DNA of 64,000 nt from Natrialba taiwanensis DSM 12281 (GTDB taxonomy: Archaea > Halobacteriota > Halobacteria > Halobacteriales > Natrialbaceae), in the NCBI RefSeq assembly GCF_000337595.1, contig NZ_AOIL01000012.1, positions 150,313 through 214,312 on the forward strand, written 5' to 3'. Positions within the stretch are counted from its first letter, which is position 1. Each line of letters starts with the position of its first letter. The translations under genes and the position numbers were made by a program. The notes beneath the pieces were generated by a model. It was given only the letters and a program-made list of their open reading frames with translations. It made no database searches and was not told the DNA's origin. Shown here piece after piece: positions 9,136 to 19,016 of the stretch.

Positions 9136-9987
9136 GTGTCGTCCGACAGTCAGACCTCCGACGTGAGACCTCGCTCGCTGATCGCTCGGTTCGGCTTTCG
9201 ACACCTGCTCGCGGCGACGCTCGCACTCGTTGCGGGGACGATTCTCCTCGGGATCGCTGCGAAGGCGACGGGTTCGGGACTCGCCTGCCAGCAGAACTGG
9301 CCGCAGTGCGATGCCGGGCCGTACAACCTGCTGCCGGCGAACCTGCCCAGTTTCTACGAGTGGTTCCACCGGTTCGTCGCCATGTTCGCCGGATTCGCCA
9401 TCATCGGCTCCGCGATTGCTGCCTGGCGCAGCCCGACTGTCGACCGCCGAGTCGCAGCGCTGGTCGTTCTCGGGATGGTTCTCACGCCGGTTCAGGTCTA
9501 CCTCGGTCGGGCGACCGTCACCCAGTACACGATGGACATCCTCTCCCTGCACTTCTGGACCGCAATTCTGATCTTTACGATGTTCGTCGTCGCGACGACG
9601 CTCGTCTGGAAGAACTCGCTGTCTACAACCCACGTGCGCGGCGCACTCGGCATCGGGTTGCTTGCCCTCCCGGCACACGTCGCCCTGAGTCCGACCGATC
9701 TCGGGATGGTGACCGAGTACACGCCGACGATGCAACTCCTCCAGTACGGCGTGACGCTGACGCTGATCGCCGCAAGCATCGTCGCTACCATGACCGGGCG
9801 CTGGCGATACGATGACCGCACGCTAGTCGGACTGCTCACCGGAACGACCGTCCTCGCGCTCGCCGTCGCCTACCTCGGTCGCCGCGCAGTCATGACGTAC
9901 AGCCCAGTGCTCGATCAGTTCTACGTCGTCCTCGCCACCGCGCTGTTGCTCGCGTTCGCCGCAGGAATCTACCGCAGTGGACAGTAG
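9136..9987 (+). CDS. ctaA: COX15/CtaA-family (heme A synthase-like) membrane protein
   Basis: This 283-residue protein has about eight membrane segments. CtaA/COX15 proteins oxidise the methyl group of heme O to form heme A for terminal oxidases. The first four-helix bundle has the disulfide-type loop CQQNWPQC, the heme-ligand motif EWFHR near residue 77 and a second His in LSLHFW. The second half has no ExxHR; its best counterparts read LQYGVTL and DQFYVV, so the second heme-binding site seems to be lost. The start is GTG at 9136, and no better upstream codon was seen. No oxidase genes lie nearby. Confidence 0.8.
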   Translation: MSSDSQTSDVRPRSLIARFGFRHLLAATLALVAGTILLGIAAKATGSGLACQQNWPQCDAGPYNLLPANLPSFYEWFHRFVAMFAGFAIIGSAIAAWRSPTVDRRVAALVVLGMVLTPVQVYLGRATVTQYTMDILSLHFWTAILIFTMFVVATTLVWKNSLSTTHVRGALGIGLLALPAHVALSPTDLGMVTEYTPTMQLLQYGVTLTLIAASIVATMTGRWRYDDRTLVGLLTGTTVLALAVAYLGRRAVMTYSPVLDQFYVVLATALLLAFAAGIYRSGQ

Positions 9988-10040
9988 TCCGCTCCTGTCG
10001 CCGTCACCGCGGCACTATTGCCGTTCGACGTCGCCTCTCT

Positions 10041-10050
10041 CTTATAAATA
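10041..10050 (+). promoter_or_regulatory. TATA box upstream of the HTH-10 regulator gene
   Basis: CTTATAAATA is a strong archaeal TATA-like sequence in an otherwise GC-rich gap. It would place transcription start near 10072, giving a short leader before the candidate start codons at 10096 and 10117. It was found by eye only. Confidence 0.5.
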
Positions 10051-10116
10051 ACTTCGATACCTAACGGAACCCTTCTTGTAAGTCCACGTGAATGTATGCG
10101 TGCGAATAATTTAGTA

Positions 10117-10968
10117 ATGAGTCTCATCGCAACCGTCGCCGTCCCCGCAACGGCGTTCCCACTCGGATCGCTTCTCGACACCGCGTCCGCCCCCGAGGCG
10201 ACGGTTTCTATCGAAACGACGATTCCGACCGGTGACGGTCTCATCCCCTATCTCTGGGTCCCCGCCGCTATCGCCGACACCGTCGTCGCCACGCTCGAGA
10301 CGCGGTCAGTCGTCACCGACGTCTCCGTCCTCGACGAGTTCATCGAGACGGTCCTCGTGGAAATCGAGTGGACCGACGACAGCAACGGGATTCTCGCCTC
10401 GATTCGGGAGAGCGATGCGCTGGTGACGGATGCCGTCGGCACCGCAGATCGCTGGACGTTCCGACTCTGGTTCCCGTCCTACGATGCGCTCTCGCAGTTC
10501 TACAGGGACTGTGTCGACTGCGAGATCCCGATCGAACTCGTCCGTCTCCACGAGGCCGTCGGCCCGACCGGCGACGACCGATTCGGGCTGACCCAGCCAC
10601 AGCGGAGCCTCATCGTCGCCGCCTACGAGGCGGGCTACTTCGACGTGCCACGCGAGACGACGCTCGTCGAACTCGGTGCCGAACTCGGAATTTCCGACTC
10701 GGCGGTTTCACAGCGGCTTCGGCGCGGGCTCTCGACGCTCATCGGGTCGACGCTCGCTATCGAGCCACACCAATCGACGCAGTCTCAGTCCTGCCAGCAA
10801 TCGAGTGTCGACCCGACGCTGCACACTGCCCGGCCGCTGGATGGCGGGTCCGAGTATCGATATGACGAGACAGCGCCGTCCGCCGACGGTGACGGAACCC
10901 ACGATGGCAGCCAAACCGAACCCGAACCGACTACGGATCGACCCGAAAGCCGAAACGGGACGGACTGA
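10117..10968 (+). CDS. HTH-10 (bacterio-opsin activator-like) transcriptional regulator
   Basis: This protein has about 283 residues. The N-terminal part, beginning MSLIATVAVPATAF, is the regulatory domain common in haloarchaeal HTH-10 proteins. The DNA-binding part follows FGLTQPQRSLIVAAYEAGYF, with a helix-turn-helix around TLVELGAELGISDSAVSQRL. The C-terminal 70 residues are a Gln/Ser/Asp-rich tail with no fold visible. An ATG at 10096 would add seven residues. The one at 10117 was chosen because family members usually begin MSLIA. No redox or PAS domain is fused, so the signal is unknown. Confidence 0.82.
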   Translation: MSLIATVAVPATAFPLGSLLDTASAPEATVSIETTIPTGDGLIPYLWVPAAIADTVVATLETRSVVTDVSVLDEFIETVLVEIEWTDDSNGILASIRESDALVTDAVGTADRWTFRLWFPSYDALSQFYRDCVDCEIPIELVRLHEAVGPTGDDRFGLTQPQRSLIVAAYEAGYFDVPRETTLVELGAELGISDSAVSQRLRRGLSTLIGSTLAIEPHQSTQSQSCQQSSVDPTLHTARPLDGGSEYRYDETAPSADGDGTHDGSQTEPEPTTDRPESRNGTD

Positions 10969-11078
10969 ACGCGACTACGGGCGAACTGAACGCCGGCTGC
11001 AGGGCCGGAGACGCCGGTCACGGCCAGCCCGCAGCCACAATCGCGGCCGTTATGGGACTCAGTCTCCTTTCTCTATCC

Positions 11079-11717
11079 GTGCAAACCGTCACCGACAGGA
11101 CGAGTAACCCGTTCGGACTCAGACCACCGTTCGACCGCACCGGCGCAGACGACCGAACGGCCGTCTTCGGCTACGGTGACGCCAACGCCGATTTCCACGT
11201 TATCGGCGACTATCCCGGCGTCCACGGCGGGAAACGAACCGGCGTCCCGTTCACCGAAACCGAGGCCGGCCTCGCAATCCAGACCGCCCTCCGCGACGTC
11301 GACCGTGATTTCGCGACGGGGCCACGGGAGCAGCCTGAACTCGACAACTGCTACTGGAGCTATCTGCACATGTGCTGTGTACCGGATGGTCACCGGCCGA
11401 CCGAACAGGAATACGCGGATCTCGAGCGATACTTCGATGCCGAATTACGGGCGATCAATGCGCACATCCTGCTGCCGGTCGGCGAACGAGCGACCGATCA
11501 CGTCCTTCGGGAGTACACGACACAGCGCCGGCGCGTCGATCTCGATATGCCGGCGCTTCACGCCAGCGACCTCCGCGGTCGCGGATTCATGGTCATTCCG
11601 ATCAGGAACCCCGTGGAGTGGGAGGACGGCGATCAGGCGGCGCTCGTGGACAAACTGACCGCCGTTCTCGAGAGCGACTACCGGCAGACCAAAGGCGTCG
11701 CGACGCGGGTCGGATAG
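11079..11717 (+). CDS. Uracil-DNA glycosylase-like protein
   Basis: This protein has about 212 residues and begins VQTVTDRTSNPFG. Haloarchaeal uracil-DNA glycosylase-superfamily proteins start in a similar way. The segment FHVIGDYPGVHGGKRTGVPF corresponds to motif 1 of family 4/5 enzymes (GExPG...GxPF), with Asp in place of Glu. A later ILLPVGERAT matches the strand/loop that precedes the second motif. The usual C-terminal HPS motif is not obvious; IPIRNPVEW occupies that area. GTG at 11079 is preferred to ATG at 11052. It probably acts in base-excision repair, but substrate range is uncertain. Confidence 0.72.
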   Translation: MQTVTDRTSNPFGLRPPFDRTGADDRTAVFGYGDANADFHVIGDYPGVHGGKRTGVPFTETEAGLAIQTALRDVDRDFATGPREQPELDNCYWSYLHMCCVPDGHRPTEQEYADLERYFDAELRAINAHILLPVGERATDHVLREYTTQRRRVDLDMPALHASDLRGRGFMVIPIRNPVEWEDGDQAALVDKLTAVLESDYRQTKGVATRVG

Positions 11718-11721
11718 GCCG

Positions 11722-13359
11722 TTAGCGGCCGAAATGCTTTCTGATCGTCGCCCGCAGCGGCAATCCGAGTCCGCCGACGACCGGCAGCACGACGAAGGTG
11801 ACGAGTTCAACCGGTAGCGTCGCGGAGCCGGTAGCCCCGAGAGCGAAGCCACAGAGCGGGGCCAGGACGGGCAGGACGTACAGGTACGAGGGCGTCCAGC
11901 CCGGCCCGCGCCTCGTGTGGCCGACGATAACGGTGAACAGGAACGGCATCAGCACCGCGCCGGCGAGCAGCGGGCCGCCGACGAGCGTCGTCGAGATGGC
12001 GAGTGCGATCGAGAGCAGGATCGTCTCGTCGATCGACACCGGGTCCCAGGACTCCTCGCGCCAGCCGAGACGCACGGCCAGCAGCGCGAGGAGCACGACG
12101 CCGACGAGGCCGGTCAATGCGGCGTACCACTGCACCGGCTCGACCGGCGGCGCGACGAGTTCGGATCTGACGATGAACTCGGTTCCAGTATCGATGCCGT
12201 AGCGACCGCTCGTGATGGCCGTCCAGAGGCCGTTCGGATCGGGGCCGATAGCGAGCAGGTCTGTCCGGAGCGTTTCGAGTGCGGTTCGGTTGCCGAGCGC
12301 GAAGTCGCCGAGGCCGAGCGCGTAGATGAGCACGGAGAGCCAGAGCAGCGTGAGCCCGAATCGTTGGCGACGCCACCAACGGGCGACGGCGTTGTTTCGG
12401 AGCCGCCGGAATCGGGTCGCTTGTTCGTCAGCATTCGAGTCTGTGCCCGCGTCCATTTCCGTCCTGGCGTCGGCTCGAGCGGTTTCCGAACGGGTCTCGG
12501 TCCCAGTCCCTGAGGACGAGGACCGACGCCGCTTCCGGCGCTGGTTCGCCCCCGTCCCAGTCCCGGTCCCAGTCGACGCCGAACTCGTCGTTCCACCTGA
12601 CGACTGACGGGTTCCGGTACTTGACCCGCCTGTCTTTGAGCCCGTACTCCCCCCAGTTCGCGATGCGCTCGCCCCCGCATTCTGCGTCGTATTCGAACGC
12701 GACGACCCTGAACTCGAACCGGTACTCGACCCGGACGAACGTGCCGAACTCGCTGCGTTCGACGAACTCGTTTGCGACCGCGATGTCGACTTACTCGAGT
12801 TCGAGGAATGACCGGTTGAGCGGCCAGTCGTGCTCGAGGAGCCAGTGGACGACGAACGAGTGCTCGAACTCGACGTAGCGTCGGACCGCGAACTGGTGCC
12901 AGAACTGCGGTTGCTCGTCGTCCGGTTACTGCGGCGGTTGCCATCGCTGCTACTCGTCCCTGTTTTCGTCTTCGTTCGCTGCGTTCGTTTTTGCTTCGAT
13001 CCCGTGTTCGTCCGCGACGAGCCACTCCTCGTTTCACGGCTCGAGTTCTCGCTCGATGCAGTCGCTGAACTCGTGTCGTCGGCATCGGTATCAGTATCGG
13101 CCCAGATATCGGGCGAGGGAATGCCGCTCGTCCGCTTTGCGACGTAATCCTTGTGTCCGAGACGATCGTAGGCCTGGCGCTCGACCGGATCGCTGAGGAT
13201 TTCGTAGGCTTTCTTGACGGCGACGAACTGCGCCTGTGCGCGGTCGTCGTCGTTCAGGTCGGGGTGATAGACGCGGACCTGCTCGCGGTAGGCCTCCTTG
13301 AGTTCATCTTGGGAGGCGTCGGCAGAGAGTTCGAGAAGGTCGTAGAAATCCTCAGTCAT
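11722..13359 (-). CDS. Membrane-anchored J-domain protein
   Basis: This 545-residue protein has a J domain at residues 1-70. It includes YHPDLN with the HPD that activates Hsp70 ATPase, and FVAVKKAYEILSDPVERQAYDRLG. A very long low-complexity linker of Ser, Thr, Gly and Asn follows, from about 90 to 300. The C-terminal 220 residues contain about six hydrophobic segments. It probably recruits DnaK to the membrane, but no partner is apparent. It lacks the glycine-rich and zinc-finger regions of true DnaJ, which is encoded separately at 51313. It ends four bases past the stop of the glycosylase-like gene (convergent). Confidence 0.85.
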   Translation of the reverse strand: MTEDFYDLLELSADASQDELKEAYREQVRVYHPDLNDDDRAQAQFVAVKKAYEILSDPVERQAYDRLGHKDYVAKRTSGIPSPDIWADTDTDADDTSSATASSENSSRETRSGSSRTNTGSKQKRTQRTKTKTGTSSSDGNRRSNRTTSNRSSGTSSRSDATSSSSTRSSSTGSSSTTGRSTGHSSNSSKSTSRSQTSSSNAASSARSSGSSTGSSSGSSRSNTTQNAGASASRTGGSTGSKTGGSSTGTRQSSGGTTSSASTGTGTGTGANQRRKRRRSSSSGTGTETRSETARADARTEMDAGTDSNADEQATRFRRLRNNAVARWWRRQRFGLTLLWLSVLIYALGLGDFALGNRTALETLRTDLLAIGPDPNGLWTAITSGRYGIDTGTEFIVRSELVAPPVEPVQWYAALTGLVGVVLLALLAVRLGWREESWDPVSIDETILLSIALAISTTLVGGPLLAGAVLMPFLFTVIVGHTRRGPGWTPSYLYVLPVLAPLCGFALGATGSATLPVELVTFVVLPVVGGLGLPLRATIRKHFGR

Positions 13360-13485
13360 AAACGATCGAGAGCGTACTGTCTAGAGTGGCGTTATTCGTG
13401 AACTGTTATAATATCAGTGTTCTCGTTGTTCGTTTTTTCTTATTAATGGTGTGTTGTTTCAAACACATACCGAGACGATGACGAA

Positions 13486-14934
13486 CTACAGAAAATCACT
13501 CAAAAGAGTCTGTCCGACGGGTACAGACGCGCCTGGGGAGGAGTCACCACTATCGGATAGGTGGGTTTCGTCCTGCGCACTGGTTTCATGATGCATATCA
13601 GTCGTCTCAGCAACCGTTTCGGGTTCCGTTTTCCGCGCTGATTTCGACGGAGATGGTGACGGTGTCTCATCGGCTTTCCCACCGTCGTCACCATCATCAC
13701 TATCGTCACCATCGTCACCGTCGTCCACCGCGGGCTGTTCCCGCTCAGTGGCGGCGACAGCACCCTCCCACCCGTCGAGACTCGTCTGATCAGCCGTCGC
13801 GAACTCGAGATTGGCCACGCGAACGCCGAGTTTCCGGACGGGTTCCGTGTCGAACTCGGTGAAGAGTTCGCGCGCGATCCGGTCGACGAGTTCGGGGTCG
13901 TCGACGGGCCCGGGGAGCGACCGGGCCCTGGTGTTGACATCGAACGGCGGGAGGACGGCCTTGACGCCGACGGTTCTGTACAACGCGCCCTCCCGTTGCG
14001 CACGGTCGGCGACGGCTGCGGCGAGGGTTTCGATCTGTTCGTATTTCGGGTCCGGATCGGAGACGGGGTCGGCGAAGGCCGATTCGCGGGAGAAGCTCTT
14101 CGGATCGCCCTTCGGTTCGACGCGGCGGTCGTCCTCGCCGCGCGCGCGGTCGTACAGTTCGCGGCCGCGTTCGCCAAAGCGGTCGACGAGCGGGTCGGGG
14201 TCCGCTTCGGCGACGTCGGCGGCCGTTTCAAGCCCTATCGCTCGGAGTTCACGCGCCGTGACGGGACCGACGCCGTGAAGCAATTCGACATCGAGCGGGG
14301 CCAGAAACTCTCGGACCTCGCCGGGCCGGACGACGGTCAACCCGTCGGGTTTGTCGAAGTCGCTTGCGATCTTGGCGGCGCTCATCGTCGGCGCGACACC
14401 GATGCTAACGTCGATGCCGACTTCGCGTCGAATGCGATCCTTGATGTGGCGAGCGAAGCCGTCCGCGACCTCCCAGGCGGTTCGCTCCGTCACGTCGAGG
14501 TAGGCCTCGTCGATGCTCACTTCACGGACGGTCTCCGCGCAGTCGTGGAGGATCGTTCGAACGTCGGCGGCGACGGACTCGTAGTAGTCCATGTCGACGG
14601 GGCGGTAGTAGCCGGTCTCTTCCCGTTCGAGTTCGGGATCGTGGTCGTCCCCCACCGGCGAGAGCGCAGCGCGGCGCGGCAGGTGCTCGAGCGCCGTCGA
14701 GATCGCCTGTGCGCTTTCGACGCCGAACTCGCGGGCCTCGTAGCTCGCCGTCGCGACGGCCCCGACCGTCTCGCCGGGTTCGTAGCCCATACCGACGACG
14801 ACGGGCGACTCCTGTAAAGCAGGCTCGCGCAGGCGCTCGCAGGAGGCGTAGAAGCAGTCGGCGTCGACGTGGAGAACGATGCGGTCGGTCGTCTCCGCGG
14901 CCTCGACGCCGGGCAGTTGCGGCCCGTCAGGCAT
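13486..14934 (-). CDS. dinB: DNA polymerase IV (Y-family, DinB)
   Basis: This is a translesion DNA polymerase of about 482 residues. The catalytic palm motifs are visible: VLHVDADCFYASCE near residues 20-33, GAVATASYEAREFG, and REVSIDEAYLDVT with the DE catalytic pair. A helix-hairpin-helix region LLHGVGPVTARELRAIG and the little-finger domain follow. The C-terminal 100 residues are a linker rich in Asp, Gly and Ser. It ends in GQTLLSDFL, a PCNA-interaction (PIP) box. ATG at 14934 was chosen over 15042, which would run into the upstream TFS gene. Probably co-transcribed with tfs. Confidence 0.95.
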   Translation of the reverse strand: MPDGPQLPGVEAAETTDRIVLHVDADCFYASCERLREPALQESPVVVGMGYEPGETVGAVATASYEAREFGVESAQAISTALEHLPRRAALSPVGDDHDPELEREETGYYRPVDMDYYESVAADVRTILHDCAETVREVSIDEAYLDVTERTAWEVADGFARHIKDRIRREVGIDVSIGVAPTMSAAKIASDFDKPDGLTVVRPGEVREFLAPLDVELLHGVGPVTARELRAIGLETAADVAEADPDPLVDRFGERGRELYDRARGEDDRRVEPKGDPKSFSRESAFADPVSDPDPKYEQIETLAAAVADRAQREGALYRTVGVKAVLPPFDVNTRARSLPGPVDDPELVDRIARELFTEFDTEPVRKLGVRVANLEFATADQTSLDGWEGAVAATEREQPAVDDGDDGDDSDDGDDGGKADETPSPSPSKSARKTEPETVAETTDMHHETSAQDETHLSDSGDSSPGASVPVGQTLLSDFL

Positions 14935-15013
14935 TCGTGTATTCGTGTAGAGGTAGGAGCGGGGAGTTGTGAACGTTGCGTCCGCCGCTGGTTGTTCGTC
15001 GATCGGGTCCGGC

Positions 15014-15337
15014 TCAGTTGTAGCCGCGCCAGCGGTGGCCACACTCGGTACACTTGAAGAATCGCGTCGGCGGCTCGTCGGCCGAGGCCGTCTGCTTCAG
15101 TGTGTACCAGGCTTCTTGGTTCCCACACTCGTCACAGACGATGTCGGTCGCCTTCGGCTTGCCCTCGAAATTCGCGTTCGCGTCGGACTCGATGACGTCG
15201 TCGTCGGTCTGGGCTTCGGTCGTGACGAACTCGTCTTCGCGCTCGCGGTCCCGCTCGCTCGTCGCACCGCAGTTCGCACAGACCATGCGATCGCCATCCG
15301 CCTTCATCATCGAGCCGCAATCGTCGCAAAACTGCAT
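15014..15337 (-). CDS. tfs: Transcription factor S (TFS)
   Basis: This 107-residue protein is the archaeal TFIIS/RPB9-like factor that stimulates RNA cleavage by backtracked RNA polymerase. It has an N-terminal zinc ribbon (CDDCGSMM...CANCGA) and a C-terminal one (CDECGNQEAWY...CTECGHRWRGYN). Between the C-terminal knuckles lies TASADEPPTRFF, with the acidic Asp-Glu pair that enters the polymerase active site. The start at MQFCDDC fits the family; an upstream in-frame ATG at 15364 would add nine residues. The polymerase IV gene follows 79 bases downstream on the same strand. Confidence 0.95.
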   Translation of the reverse strand: MQFCDDCGSMMKADGDRMVCANCGATSERDREREDEFVTTEAQTDDDVIESDANANFEGKPKATDIVCDECGNQEAWYTLKQTASADEPPTRFFKCTECGHRWRGYN

Positions 15338-15405
15338 ACTATCGCGTACGAACGCACGCGGCAAAAGCCCCTCGCCTTCCCGCAGTCTGCCATTTGGCGT
15401 TTCGA

Positions 15406-16485
15406 TCAGCCGACCTGTATTCTGGCACCCGCTCCTGACGAAGCGGCACGCGAAAGCATGACCGAACCGCCGAGTTCACGATCTGCGAGTGCGTTCTCGG
15501 CCGCAGCCACCGCCTCGTCAGCGTGCTCGCGGTCGGTGATGCCGTAGACGACCGGCCCCCACGAGGACTGGCCGACGCCGGAAAGCACCGGACAGCCCTC
15601 GAGTTCTTCGACGAGTTCGCCGGCGGGCGGGCGGAAGACGCCGCCCTGGGCATCGGCGTACCACGCGCCGTTCTTGTGGCCGATCTCGCGGACGGCTTCG
15701 CCGAAGGCTTCGAGTCGGCCGGCGGCGGCCGCGGGGAGCAGTTTTCGGGTGACAACGCCGGCGAGTTCGTCCGCGATCGCGGGGTCGGCGCGTTCGACGA
15801 CGGTGCGCATACTCTCGTCCTCGTCCTCGCCGCTGCGGCCGGGTTCGGCGTCGGGAACAACGACGAGAAAGCGCCAGTCGTCAGGCAGGTCGTGGCGGGC
15901 GACGACCGGGGGAACGGTCCAATCGCCCTCCTCCGGCGGGGCGGTCGTGAATCGATTCGTCGGGTGGCCGGCGTCGACGACGAAGCCGCCGTTTTCGAAG
16001 GTTGCGACGCCGACGCCGCTGCGGCCGCCGCGGCCCATGGTGGGTGCGCGGGAACGGATTTGCGGGTCACAATTGTGATTGTGATCGTGATCGGGGTCGT
16101 GATCGTGAACTCGAGCGGTCGCCGCGAGGATCGAGAGGGCGAGTTGCGTGCCGCTGCCGAGGCCGACGTGACGAGGGAGTTGCTCATCGACGGTCAGCGA
16201 AACGCCGGGAACGCCGAGGATATCGACGGCGCGGCTCGCGTACCGCCGAACGAGGGGATCGTCGGCGACGACCTCAGTTGCGCGGGTGGCGACGACGGTG
16301 ACGCGAGGTTCCGCGAGGCCGATACCGATACCGCCGTAGAGGCGCTCGCGGGCGAGCGAGAGGTTCTGAAAGCCGACGTGGAGTCGAGCGCCGGCGCTGA
16401 CGGTCACCCTGTCCGTGTCCGTCGCTGACGACGAGGGCGCGGGCGTGGCCGGGTCGCTCGAGTGCCGCATGGAAGTCGTGTCCAT
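15406..16485 (-). CDS. Beta-ribofuranosylaminobenzene 5'-phosphate synthase-like (GHMP family)
   Basis: The family enzyme joins PRPP and p-hydroxy- or p-aminobenzoate early in methanopterin synthesis. This 359-residue homologue starts its conserved part at VTVSAGARLHVGF. It holds the GHMP phosphate-binding motif PRHVGLGSGTQLALSI and ends GIQVG-like as AGARIQVG. Other conserved blocks are GRGGRSGVGVATFENGGFVVD and GVGQSSWGP. A His/Asp/Asn run near residue 130 is inserted between conserved blocks and is absent from the basic fold. Haloarchaea do not make methane, so its product here is uncertain. A second ATG is at 16470. Confidence 0.82.
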   Translation of the reverse strand: MDTTSMRHSSDPATPAPSSSATDTDRVTVSAGARLHVGFQNLSLARERLYGGIGIGLAEPRVTVVATRATEVVADDPLVRRYASRAVDILGVPGVSLTVDEQLPRHVGLGSGTQLALSILAATARVHDHDPDHDHNHNCDPQIRSRAPTMGRGGRSGVGVATFENGGFVVDAGHPTNRFTTAPPEEGDWTVPPVVARHDLPDDWRFLVVVPDAEPGRSGEDEDESMRTVVERADPAIADELAGVVTRKLLPAAAAGRLEAFGEAVREIGHKNGAWYADAQGGVFRPPAGELVEELEGCPVLSGVGQSSWGPVVYGITDREHADEAVAAAENALADRELGGSVMLSRAASSGAGARIQVG

Positions 16486-16686
16486 TGTATGGGTGGTTCC
16501 GGCAAGGGGGTTTCGACGCTGGCAACGCCTGACGGCAGTGCCGAAGCGACGAGAGAACCGGAGACGGTCGTGGACTGCTGTCGAGCGTTCTGTGGCCGTA
16601 AACAGCGCCCAGCGATCTCACTGCCGGTGAGTCGGACTTCGAGAGAAAGACTCGCAGATCAGTCGGATCCGCGGCAAACGCGGTCG

Positions 16687-17016
16687 CTATCGTTCCGGCG
16701 ATCCATACTCGACGTGAACGGTCGGCGTATTCGGCGATTCGGACGCCGGAACGCCGTTCCAATCGACGACGTGGATGTTCGCCATCTCGCCGGCGAATCG
16801 GAAGCGCTGGACACCGACGTCGATCGTTCCCTCGGCGACCTTTTCGGAGACGATTGTCGCCTCCGCGACCGGGTCGTCCGCGAGCATCTCGATCTCGCCG
16901 TCGACGGCGATCTCGAACGTCGAGGGGACGCCGCGTCCCACGATCGTGACGAGGTTCGGAAACTGTTCAGCTGATTGTACGCTCGTATCCTGTGATACCG
17001 GATCGTCGCGTGCCAT
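16687..17016 (-). CDS. Haloarchaeal hypothetical protein, beta-rich
   Basis: This 109-residue acidic protein begins MARDDPVSQDTSV. The rest alternates short beta-type stretches such as LVTIVGRGVPSTFEIAV and IEMLADDPVAEATIVSEK. No signal peptide, membrane segment, cysteine or known motif was seen. The ATG at 17016 was preferred over 17070 because the sequence before it is basic and unlike haloarchaeal protein. It is divergent from ilvD. The function is unknown. Confidence 0.65.
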   Translation of the reverse strand: MARDDPVSQDTSVQSAEQFPNLVTIVGRGVPSTFEIAVDGEIEMLADDPVAEATIVSEKVAEGTIDVGVQRFRFAGEMANIHVVDWNGVPASESPNTPTVHVEYGSPER

Positions 17017-17204
17017 GCTTCGATGAGCTAAACGCCAGGATATAAGCTTTCTTCCTCCGGAATCGTTCAAAATCCGTGACCATCAGGCGTAGACGACTTC
17101 ATTCGTCCGATCCGCCGCTTCGCCGTCCGGCGATCCACGCACTCGCCGCTGGAAAGAACGTCCGAGAAACGGTGACTTATGGTTCCCCGCCACAAGGTCC
17201 GAGC

Positions 17205-18941
17205 ATGAGCAGCGACGAGTTCGACTACGGCAAAGACGAGCGCCTTCGGAGCCGCGAGGTCACCGAAGGTCCTGACAAGGCACCCCACCGCGCAATGTTC
17301 CGCGCGATGGGGTTCGACGACGAGGACCTCTCCTCGCCGATGATCGGCGTTCCGAACCCGGCAGCGGACATCACGCCGTGTAACGTCCACCTCGACGACG
17401 TCGCCGAATCGGCCCTCGACGCTACCGACGAGGCCGGCGGCATGCCCATCGAGTTCGGCACGATCACGATCTCGGACGCGATTTCGATGGGGACCGAGGG
17501 GATGAAAGCGTCGCTCATCTCGCGGGAACTCATCGCCGACAGCGTCGAACTCGTCACGTTCGGCGAGCGCATCGACGGGCTCGTCACCGTCGCGGGCTGT
17601 GACAAGAACCTGCCCGGAATGATGATGGCCGCGATCCGGACGGACCTCCCCTCCGTCTTCCTCTACGGCGGGTCGATCATGCCGGGCCAGCACGAGGGCC
17701 GGGACGTGACCGTCGTCAACGTCTTCGAGGGGGTCGGCACCTACGCCGCCGGCGAGATGGACGCCGATGAACTCGACGACCTCGAGCGCGACGCCTGCCC
17801 CGGGGCGGGCTCGTGCGGCGGGATGTACACCGCGAACACGATGGCTTCCCTCTCGGAGGCGCTCGGCCTCGCACCCCTGGGAAGCGCGTCTCCGCCCGCC
17901 GAGGACGAGGAGCGCTACGAGGTCGCCCGCCGCGCGGGTGAACTCGCCGTCGAAGTCGTCGAAGAAGACCGCCGTCCCTCCGATATTCTCACGCGCGAGT
18001 CCTTCGAAAACGCCATCGCGCTCCAGACCGCCGTCGGCGGCTCCACGAACGGCGTCCTCCACCTGCTCGCGCTCGCCCGCGAAGCCGGCGTCGACCTCGA
18101 CATCGAGGACTTCGACGACATCTCGCGCCGGACGCCGAAGATCGCCGACCTCGCCCCCGGCGGCGACCGCGTGATGAACGACCTCCACGAGATCGGCGGC
18201 GTGCCGATCGTCATCCGCCGCCTGCTCGAAGCCGACCTGTTCCACGGCGACGCGATGACCGTGACCGGGCGGACCGTCGCGGAGGAACTCGACCGACTCG
18301 ACCTGCCGGCCGACGACAACGTTTCCGCGGACTTCCTCTACCCCATCGACGATCCCAAGGAGGACGAGGGCGCGATCAAGATCCTCTCGGGCAACCTCGC
18401 CCCCGACGGCGCGGTGCTCAAGGTCACCGGCGACGACGAGTTCTACCACCAGGGGCCGGCCCGGATCTTCGAGGACGAGGAGGGTGCCATGGAGTACGTC
18501 CAGGAGGGTCACATCGAGAGCGGCGACGTGATCGTCATCCGCAACGAGGGACCCAAGGGCGGTCCCGGTATGCGCGAGATGCTCGGCGTCACCGCGGCCG
18601 TCGTCGGCGCGGGCCACGAGGACGACGTGGCGCTCATCACGGACGGGCGCTTCTCCGGTGGCACGCGCGGCCCGATGATCGGCCACGTCGCCCCCGAGGC
18701 GTTCGTCGGCGGCCCCATCGGCCTACTCGAAGACGGCGACGAGATCACGGTCGACATTCCCGACCGGACGCTCGATGTCGACGTTGGAGCGGATGAACTC
18801 GCGACGCGCCGCGAGGAGTGGGACCAGCCGGATCCGGCCTACGACAACGGCGTGTTAGCGAAGTTCGGTCGGGATTTCGGCTCGGCGTCGAACGGAGCGG
18901 TGACGAATCCGGGGCTTAAATCCGACATAGACGAAGCGTAA
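17205..18941 (+). CDS. ilvD: Dihydroxy-acid dehydratase
   Basis: This enzyme dehydrates 2,3-dihydroxy-isovalerate and -methylvalerate to the 2-keto acids in valine and isoleucine synthesis. At 578 residues it has full family length. The iron-sulfur and metal-binding motifs are present: [19 protein letters not shown] and [16 protein letters not shown]. The C-terminal substrate block [19 protein letters not shown] is intact. ATG at 17205 precedes a typical start [16 protein letters not shown]; the longer reading-frame extension is basic and not family-like. A TTATGG box about 30 bases upstream may act as a promoter. No other ilv gene lies in the window. Confidence 0.97.
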   Translation: MSSDEFDYGKDERLRSREVTEGPDKAPHRAMFRAMGFDDEDLSSPMIGVPNPAADITPCNVHLDDVAESALDATDEAGGMPIEFGTITISDAISMGTEGMKASLISRELIADSVELVTFGERIDGLVTVAGCDKNLPGMMMAAIRTDLPSVFLYGGSIMPGQHEGRDVTVVNVFEGVGTYAAGEMDADELDDLERDACPGAGSCGGMYTANTMASLSEALGLAPLGSASPPAEDEERYEVARRAGELAVEVVEEDRRPSDILTRESFENAIALQTAVGGSTNGVLHLLALAREAGVDLDIEDFDDISRRTPKIADLAPGGDRVMNDLHEIGGVPIVIRRLLEADLFHGDAMTVTGRTVAEELDRLDLPADDNVSADFLYPIDDPKEDEGAIKILSGNLAPDGAVLKVTGDDEFYHQGPARIFEDEEGAMEYVQEGHIESGDVIVIRNEGPKGGPGMREMLGVTAAVVGAGHEDDVALITDGRFSGGTRGPMIGHVAPEAFVGGPIGLLEDGDEITVDIPDRTLDVDVGADELATRREEWDQPDPAYDNGVLAKFGRDFGSASNGAVTNPGLKSDIDEA

Positions 18942-19016
18942 GCACCGTCTACCGGCCGCTCCCCCTTCTATTTCCTGCACGAGATTTTCCCCGAACTATC
19001 ACCGAGGGACGAGTAG

